Shown: positions 59,329-64,000 of the stretch, in pieces
How positions within the stretch are numbered: the first letter of the stretch is position 1
How the letters are laid out: each line of letters begins with the position of its first letter
Assembly: GCF_009362815.1 (NCBI RefSeq)
Contig: NZ_WHNX01000008.1
Span: 62,001-126,000, forward strand
DNA: 64,000 nucleotides
Reading direction: 5' to 3'
Source: Alkalibaculum sporogenes
GTDB lineage: Bacteria; Bacillota; Clostridia; Eubacteriales; Alkalibacteraceae
Notes under the pieces: generated by a model
Seen by the model: only the letters and a program-made list of their open reading frames with translations
The model's database searches: none
What the model was told of the DNA's origin: nothing
Program-made: the position numbers and the translations under genes

Positions 59329-60444
59329 TTATGAAAAAAGTTCATTGTATTCCTGTATAGTAGTCTTGCGTCCTTTATCGGTGAGTTTAATAAAAACACC
59401 ATCTACCTCAATGCAATTCTCTCCCTGTAGCCGGTTAATAATATCTTTTATAAAATGGTCACTCCAATTTAAATGGTTTTGAACAATACATATCTGACTA
59501 ACTTGTTCTTGTATAAAACTACTTTCATTGTTTAAAAGGTGAAAAAGCAGTGTCATTTTGCCAAATTTAGTCTTTTGCATCTTTCTTCTGCGAAAAATAC
59601 TGAGGAGACCTCTATGTGGTGCTAGGATAAAGACACTAATAAATAGTATACCAGTCATTGTAGCCATGCTGCCAGCAATTGATACGTCAAAGATAGCTGC
59701 AAGTTGATAACCCAAAATACCATTTATAGTTCCAATAAGCACACTAATGATTAGCATAGACTTAAGATCATCCGTTAACAAATATGCAGTAACTGGTGGT
59801 CCAATCATAAAGGCTACAACTAGAACCGATCCAACAGCTTCAAATGCACTTACAGCTGTAAGCGATACTAATGTCATCAAGCCATAATGAACCATAGTAG
59901 GAGAAAACCCAAGTACAGCTGCAAGTACAGGGTCAAATGTAACAAGTTTTAGTTCTTTAAAAAATAAGAATATAGCTACAAGGTTAATAATTAAAATTGT
60001 TCCAGCAGTGTATATAGCTTTTGCTCCTATGTCTGTATTAAAAACAATCATTCGATTAAATGGAGCAAATGCCAGCTCGCCTAATAGAACAGAATCTGTA
60101 TCAAGATGAACTGATCCGGCGTAACGAGTGATAAGAATAATGGCAATACTAAATAATAGAGGAAATACTATACCTATGGCTGCGTCCTCAGCAAGTAGAT
60201 TAGTACGAGTCAGTGTTTCAGTCAGCCAAACTGTTACTACACCCATAATTGCAGCCCCAACGATAAGAAGAGGAGAAGATAAATCATGTGTAATAAAAAA
60301 TGCAAGTACTATGCCAAGTAAAATTGTGTGGGTAATAGAGTCCGACATCATAGACATTTTGCGAAGGACTAAAAAAACGCCAGGTAGAGCACAACCCACA
60401 GCCACTATCACTGCAATTAATTGAATTTCAAATTGTGGAGTCAT
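59329..60444 (-). CDS. Metal ABC transporter permease (MntD/TroD-type) with C-terminal winged-helix domain
   Basis: 371 residues. Eight or nine helices make the ABC-3 permease domain (about 1-280; LPGVFLVLRKMSMMSDSITHTILLGIVLA and AFEAVGSVLVVAFMIGPPVTAYLLTDDL). An extra C-terminal region (about 290-370; MTLLFHLLNNES, then WSDHFIKDIINRLQGENCIEVDGVFIKLTDKGRKTTIQEY) looks like a DtxR/winged-helix domain. It is the last gene of the leftward metal-import operon and overlaps the other permease by 17 bp. Confidence 0.85.
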   Translation of the reverse strand: MTPQFEIQLIAVIVAVGCALPGVFLVLRKMSMMSDSITHTILLGIVLAFFITHDLSSPLLIVGAAIMGVVTVWLTETLTRTNLLAEDAAIGIVFPLLFSIAIILITRYAGSVHLDTDSVLLGELAFAPFNRMIVFNTDIGAKAIYTAGTILIINLVAIFLFFKELKLVTFDPVLAAVLGFSPTMVHYGLMTLVSLTAVSAFEAVGSVLVVAFMIGPPVTAYLLTDDLKSMLIISVLIGTINGILGYQLAAIFDVSIAGSMATMTGILFISVFILAPHRGLLSIFRRRKMQKTKFGKMTLLFHLLNNESSFIQEQVSQICIVQNHLNWSDHFIKDIINRLQGENCIEVDGVFIKLTDKGRKTTIQEYNELFS

Positions 60445-61348
60445 TTTCTGCCCTTCTTTCTATATTTAATGACCTATTATGCTTTTGCCTATATAAACGG
60501 TGTAAAATACCACGTCCAGGTGCCAATAAAATACTTATAAGAACTATAAGGCTAGCGAATAGAACAATAGTTGGACCAGTGGGAAGTTTAGGAATAAATG
60601 AACTTACTGCTGTTCCGAAGATACCAGATATTGCTCCAAAGATTGCTCCAAGAAAAGCCATTACCGATAATTTATTGGTCCATTGACGTGCAGCAACAGC
60701 AGGAGCTACTAGCATAGCACTCATAAGAATAACCCCAACAGTTTGAAGACCTAGGATGATTCCTGTCACAGTCATTAAAGAAAGAAGTAAATCCAACTTT
60801 TTAGGTGAGAATCCAAGGCTTTGTGCAAATTCACTATCAAAGGTAAATATTTTAAATTCCTTCCAGAAAATAATCAGTAATAGTAGTAGTATTGATCCGC
60901 ATATTATCATAAGGTTTACATCTCTTCTCATTAGAGAAGAAGCCTGCCCGAAAATGAATCGATTAAGTCCAGCTTGATTAGCATTAGGGATTTTTTGAAC
61001 ATAGGTCAACAGTACTAGGCCTAATCCGAAAAAAACCGACATTATTAGAGCGAGAGCACTATCAAATTTTATTCGAGAATATTTTACAATAGTGGTGATA
61101 AGAAGTGTTGACAAAAGGCCTGATAGAAGTGCACCTAAAAGAAGAAATTCCGTGTTCTTACTACCAATTAATATAAACCCTAAAACAACACCAGGTAAAG
61201 CAGCGTGGGAAACGCCATCTCCTAAGAGACTTTGTTTCCTTAGAACTGCAAATGTACCTAAAACTCCACTAATAAGCCCTAAAATAGCAGAACCTATGGC
61301 AACTGTTTGAAATGTGTAGTCGGATAATAACAAAATAAGAGATTCCAT
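60428..61348 (-). CDS. Metal ABC transporter permease (MntC/TroC-type)
   Basis: 306 residues, ABC-3 family: GVLGTFAVLRKQSLLGDGVSHAALPGVVLGFI (about 28-59) and the conserved LQTVGVILMSAMLVAPAVAARQWT (about 200-223), with eight or nine helices. It pairs with the second permease to form the membrane channel for Mn2+ or Zn2+. Starts 1 bp after the ATPase stop. Confidence 0.92.
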   Translation of the reverse strand: MESLILLLSDYTFQTVAIGSAILGLISGVLGTFAVLRKQSLLGDGVSHAALPGVVLGFILIGSKNTEFLLLGALLSGLLSTLLITTIVKYSRIKFDSALALIMSVFFGLGLVLLTYVQKIPNANQAGLNRFIFGQASSLMRRDVNLMIICGSILLLLLIIFWKEFKIFTFDSEFAQSLGFSPKKLDLLLSLMTVTGIILGLQTVGVILMSAMLVAPAVAARQWTNKLSVMAFLGAIFGAISGIFGTAVSSFIPKLPTGPTIVLFASLIVLISILLAPGRGILHRLYRQKHNRSLNIERRAENDSTI

Positions 61349-61349
61349 A

Positions 61350-62114
61350 TTATACAGCCATGCCTTTCAAAAGCATTCCTGTACTACGATAAGTCTGTCT
61401 GAGATTTTCCTGATGAAAGACCTCATCAACTGGTCCACTAGCAACTACTCTGAGATTAATTAATGTAACCCAATCAAAATATTCAGTAACTGTCTGTAGG
61501 TCGTGATGTACCACTACTACTGTTTTCCCTTGATCTTTTAGATCTTTGAGTAGCAATACAATAGCTTTTTCTGTTTTAGTATCAACACCTTTAAAAGGTT
61601 CATCCATGAAATAAATATCAGCCTGTTGTACAAGAGCTCTAGCCAAAAATACTCTTTGCTGTTGCCCACCTGAAAGCTGACTAATTTGTCGAGATGAATA
61701 GTCCTCCATACCTACTTTTTTCAGTGTTTGCAGTGCAATATCAACATCTGCCTTACCAGGACGTTTTATCCAACCAAGCAAACCAAAGCGTCCCATAAGT
61801 ACTACATCTAAGACTGTCGATGGAAAGTCCCAATCTACATTGCCACTTTGAGGCACATATGCCACGCGATTTTTGATATTGGATTTTGTATCGGCTCTAT
61901 TTTGTATGAATTTAATATTACCAGATATGGGTATCAGTAGATTTAGTATGGCTTTAATCAATGTACTTTTTCCTGCTCCATTAGGACCTACCACTGCCAT
62001 AAGTTTACCCTTGGGAATTTTGAGATCCACATCCCATAATACGGGTTTTACATCATATGCAACAGTTAAATCGGCTACTTCAATAACGTATTCTAATTTT
62101 GTTTTTAGATCCAT
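61350..62114 (-). CDS. Metal ABC transporter ATPase (MntB/TroB-type)
   Basis: About 254 residues: Walker A VVGPNGAGKSTLIKA, signature LSGGQQQRVFLARAL, Walker B IYFMDEPFKGVD, H-loop VVVHHDLQT, and YVPQSGNVDWDFPSTVLDVVLMGR, which is typical of Mn/Zn importers. I choose the ATG preceded by GGAGAGG at 6 nt. An ATG seven codons upstream overlaps the preceding stop as ATGA but has no better site. Confidence 0.93.
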   Translation of the reverse strand: MDLKTKLEYVIEVADLTVAYDVKPVLWDVDLKIPKGKLMAVVGPNGAGKSTLIKAILNLLIPISGNIKFIQNRADTKSNIKNRVAYVPQSGNVDWDFPSTVLDVVLMGRFGLLGWIKRPGKADVDIALQTLKKVGMEDYSSRQISQLSGGQQQRVFLARALVQQADIYFMDEPFKGVDTKTEKAIVLLLKDLKDQGKTVVVVHHDLQTVTEYFDWVTLINLRVVASGPVDEVFHQENLRQTYRSTGMLLKGMAV

Positions 62115-62131
62115 ATTGACCTCTCCAATCT

Positions 62132-63064
62132 TCATTTCAAAGCATCTACTATAGTATCGATATTTGATTTAAATGTAAGAATATAAGTTGGTGCATCAGA
62201 TTCAACTCCACCAAGGGAGTCAGAATATAACTCTCCACCTATTGAAACATCGAAGCCCTTTGCCTTTACAGCAGCTTGTAAGGCCTCAATAGTTTTTGGA
62301 GGAACAGAGGATTCAACAAATATTGCCTTGATTTTTCTTTGTGTTATAAACTCTGCCAAACTACTTACATCTGATGTTCCTGCTTCTGTATCCGTACTAG
62401 TACCTTGCAGTCCGATAACTTCAAATCCATACGCTTTGCCAAAATAACGAAAGGCATCATGAGCTGTGATAAGTACCCGTTGCTCTTGCGAAACTTCGGA
62501 GGTTCTGTTTTTAATATACTGGTCGAGTTCGTCAAGCTCTTGTAAATATTGTTCGAGATTAGCATTAAAATCTGATGCATGTTGTTGATCTATTTTTGAT
62601 AGATCATGTGCAAATAATCTTGCAGCATCTTTCCAGAGTGATACGTCAAACCATACGTGTGGGTCATAGACATTTGAGTCATCTTCATCTTGTAATAAAT
62701 CATCTTCCTTAATTCCATTCTCAATGCAAATGACTTCACTTCCTTGTACTTTAATGGATTCAAATATTTCACCCATCTTACCTTCAAGGTGAAGCCCATT
62801 ATATACAACTACATCTGCATTTTGCATTAATGTCACGTCACCTGCGCTTGCCTGATAAAGGTGAGGATCAATTCCAGGCCCCATTAAGCCATTTACATTT
62901 ACATGCTCACCACCAATAACGTCGGCTAAATCAGCTAGCAAAGTGGTAGTTGCTACTACATTTAATTTATCATTAGTATTGGTATTTGTTCTACTAGCGC
63001 ACCCTGTAAATACAAGCAGAATAACTAAGATAATCCCAAATAGATATTTCGTTTTTAGATACAT
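62132..63064 (-). CDS. Metal-binding lipoprotein of Mn/Zn ABC importer (TroA/MntA/ZnuA family)
   Basis: 310 residues: signal peptide and lipobox VFTGC (Cys22). Metal ligands are seen in GPGIDPHLYQ, YNGLHLEGKM, DPHVWFDV, LITAHDAFRYFGKAYGFEVIGLQGTSTDTEAGTSDV and the C-terminal GGELYSDSLG (Asp ligand). The GPGIDPHLY motif and lack of a His-rich loop favour manganese over zinc. First gene of the leftward operon, divergent from the DtxR-family regulator. Confidence 0.92.
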   Translation of the reverse strand: MYLKTKYLFGIILVILLVFTGCASRTNTNTNDKLNVVATTTLLADLADVIGGEHVNVNGLMGPGIDPHLYQASAGDVTLMQNADVVVYNGLHLEGKMGEIFESIKVQGSEVICIENGIKEDDLLQDEDDSNVYDPHVWFDVSLWKDAARLFAHDLSKIDQQHASDFNANLEQYLQELDELDQYIKNRTSEVSQEQRVLITAHDAFRYFGKAYGFEVIGLQGTSTDTEAGTSDVSSLAEFITQRKIKAIFVESSVPPKTIEALQAAVKAKGFDVSIGGELYSDSLGGVESDAPTYILTFKSNIDTIVDALK

Positions 63065-63159
63065 GATTTAATTCCCCTTTTAAATTATTGTTATATATTC
63101 TTGTTATGGTAATTCAGATTGAGCTAGATTAATAACAGTCGAGAGAAAATTAGTTTCCC

Positions 63160-63180
63160 TAGGCTAATATATGAAGCCTA
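63160..63180. promoter_or_regulatory. Candidate DtxR/MntR operator
   Basis: A 21-bp inverted repeat, TAGGCT and AGCCTA arms separated by nine AT-rich bases, sits in the 169-bp space between the importer operon and the DtxR-type regulator. Size and arms (TTAGGCT-like) resemble DtxR-family boxes; control of both directions is possible. Confidence 0.5.
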
Positions 63181-63233
63181 AATTAAAAGTGTTACGAATA
63201 TAATAATAAAAAGAATTTAAAAGGACTGATGAT

Positions 63234-63716
63234 ATGAAGAATAATAATACAGATTCACAGTTTCGAACTGTACGTGGATATCAGCTTGCAAAACAAGAAA
63301 AGAATCAGCTCACACCTGCTATGGAAGACTATCTTGAAATGACTTATAGAATTTGCCTAAAAGAGAACTATGCTCGCGTGGGAAAATTATCTGAGCTATT
63401 ACATGTAAGACCATCCTCAACATCAAAGATGGTTTTTAAACTAGCTGATCAGGGATTTTTGAAATACGAGCGCCATGAGATAATTTTATTAACAGAAAAA
63501 GGTAGGGAGATAGGAGCGTATCTTCTTAATAGGCATGATATTGTAGAGCAGTTTTTAACACTTATATCAAGCGAAATACCTATAGAAGAAACTGAACTAA
63601 TTGAGCATTCCCTAAGCCCAGAAACGATAGCTCATTTAAATACTTTAATTGAATTTTTTAAAAACGATGCTAATGTAAAAAAAAGATTTGATGAGTTCCG
63701 AAAGAATCGAGAGTGA
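63234..63716 (+). CDS. mntR: DtxR/MntR-family metalloregulator
   Basis: 160 residues. The N-terminal winged helix has LTPAMEDYLEMTYRICLKENYARVGKLSELLHVRPSSTSKMVFKLADQGFLKYERHE in order, and the dimerisation/metal domain has LNRHDIVEQFLTLI and EETELIEHSLSPETIAHLN. His and Glu ligands match those of MntR-type two-domain proteins; there is no SH3 domain. It would repress the divergent importer when Mn2+ is plentiful. RBS is AAAAGGA. Confidence 0.9.
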   Translation: MKNNNTDSQFRTVRGYQLAKQEKNQLTPAMEDYLEMTYRICLKENYARVGKLSELLHVRPSSTSKMVFKLADQGFLKYERHEIILLTEKGREIGAYLLNRHDIVEQFLTLISSEIPIEETELIEHSLSPETIAHLNTLIEFFKNDANVKKRFDEFRKNRE

Positions 63717-63780
63717 TATTAGTAAAGATGTAGTTGCATGAATACCAATAGTTATTTTAAATATGGAATTGCAAAAATAA

Positions 63781-63814
63781 TAAGAAAAGTAATTTTTATC
63801 GTTACTTTTTCTTA
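63781..63814 (+). terminator. Terminator after the DtxR/MntR-type gene
   Basis: TAAGAAAAGTAA pairs with TTACTTTTTCTTA around a short loop; T-run is in the second arm. Confidence 0.6.
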
Positions 63815-63947
63815 GTTAAGGGTAAGTATAATTTTGTATATATTTGAGAAACAAAACAATTTAGCACAAAAATATGTATTATTATGGTGAAAAAGGGAGC
63901 TAAGAGCTATAATGTGAATAGCATACTATTACGGAGGTGTTTATTAA

Positions 63948-64000
63948 TTGAATAACTTTTTGAAGAGATACTTTATAACTCAAAAAATGATGAGAACAGT
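63948..64000 (+). CDS. Start of an unidentified gene (3' truncated by window edge)
   Basis: A TTG start preceded by ACGGAGG begins an ORF open to the window end (NNFLKRYFITQKMMRTV). A short basic N-terminus like this often precedes a first membrane helix in sensor proteins, but only 17 residues are visible and no product can be assigned. Confidence 0.4.
   Translation, partial: MNNFLKRYFITQKMMRT

Overview
The window is a stretch of AT-rich chromosome from an anaerobic member of the Clostridia (Firmicutes). The AT-biased codons, AGGAGG-type ribosome sites, ECF transporters, LytTR/DUF3021 regulation, a glycyl radical enzyme and an ethanolamine microcompartment locus all point that way. No rRNA or intact tRNA is present, so I do not name a genus.

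Region by region. 1-2.2 kb: the 3' part of a LevR-type sigma-54 activator with PRD and PTS domains. 2.3-9.2 kb, minus strand: a TetR-controlled operon of two exporter-fold ABC half-transporters and a complete ECF importer (S, T and fused A1A2). 9.4-14.4 kb: a cupin, an AraC/GyrI-like regulator with DUF3788, a palindrome-rich direct repeat, and a LytTR-DUF3021-ABC operon. 14.8-19.8 kb: a HemG-like flavodoxin, an orphan glycyl radical enzyme behind a leader of about 250 nt, and selO. 19.8-21.1 kb: a dispersed palindromic repeat, a 47-residue ORF and a membrane protein.

21.2-27.8 kb is an accessory island bounded by two truncated 3' pieces of what looks like a tRNA-Arg gene. It holds a GNAT acetyltransferase, a HEPN-type protein (R-x4-H), a phage ClpP-like prohead protease with small phage-like genes, and a two-gene PARIS-type anti-phage system (AriA ATPase and AriB DUF4435/TOPRIM).

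28.0-47.0 kb is an ethanolamine utilisation microcompartment locus: eutJ, a GrpU-like iron-sulfur shell protein, eutN, pduS, pduT, eutM, eutS, eutP, eutV, eutW, eutA, eutB, eutC, eutL, a eutK-like gene, eutE, a second eutM, eutT, pduL, a eut hypothetical, and two EamA/DMT transporters with a small winged-helix gene between them. Two leaders carry tandem hairpins with hexaloops overlapping an intrinsic terminator. This is the arrangement recognised by the ANTAR antiterminator EutV, whose gene lies inside the locus. Ethanolamine would be cleaved by EutBC (cofactor from EutT, repair by EutA). Acetaldehyde would be oxidised by EutE to acetyl-CoA and converted by PduL to acetyl phosphate. I see no EutH permease and no EutG alcohol dehydrogenase. 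Instead there is a DMT pair, and a set of iron-sulfur proteins (PduS, PduT, GrpU-like) that could carry electrons across the shell. That combination is the most unusual feature of the window.

47.0-59.0 kb: a duplicated tail of a MATE gene, a DUF421 protein, a CLC-F-type channel, the full MATE gene with its MarR regulator, a DUF3048 lipoprotein, an Xre/DUF3169 pair with three tandem operator palindromes, a Nat-type ABC exporter whose second permease is fused to a CPBP protease, and YaiI. 59.1-64 kb: an IS605-like relic inside a dispersed repeat, a manganese/zinc ABC importer, its divergent DtxR/MntR regulator, and the start of one more gene.
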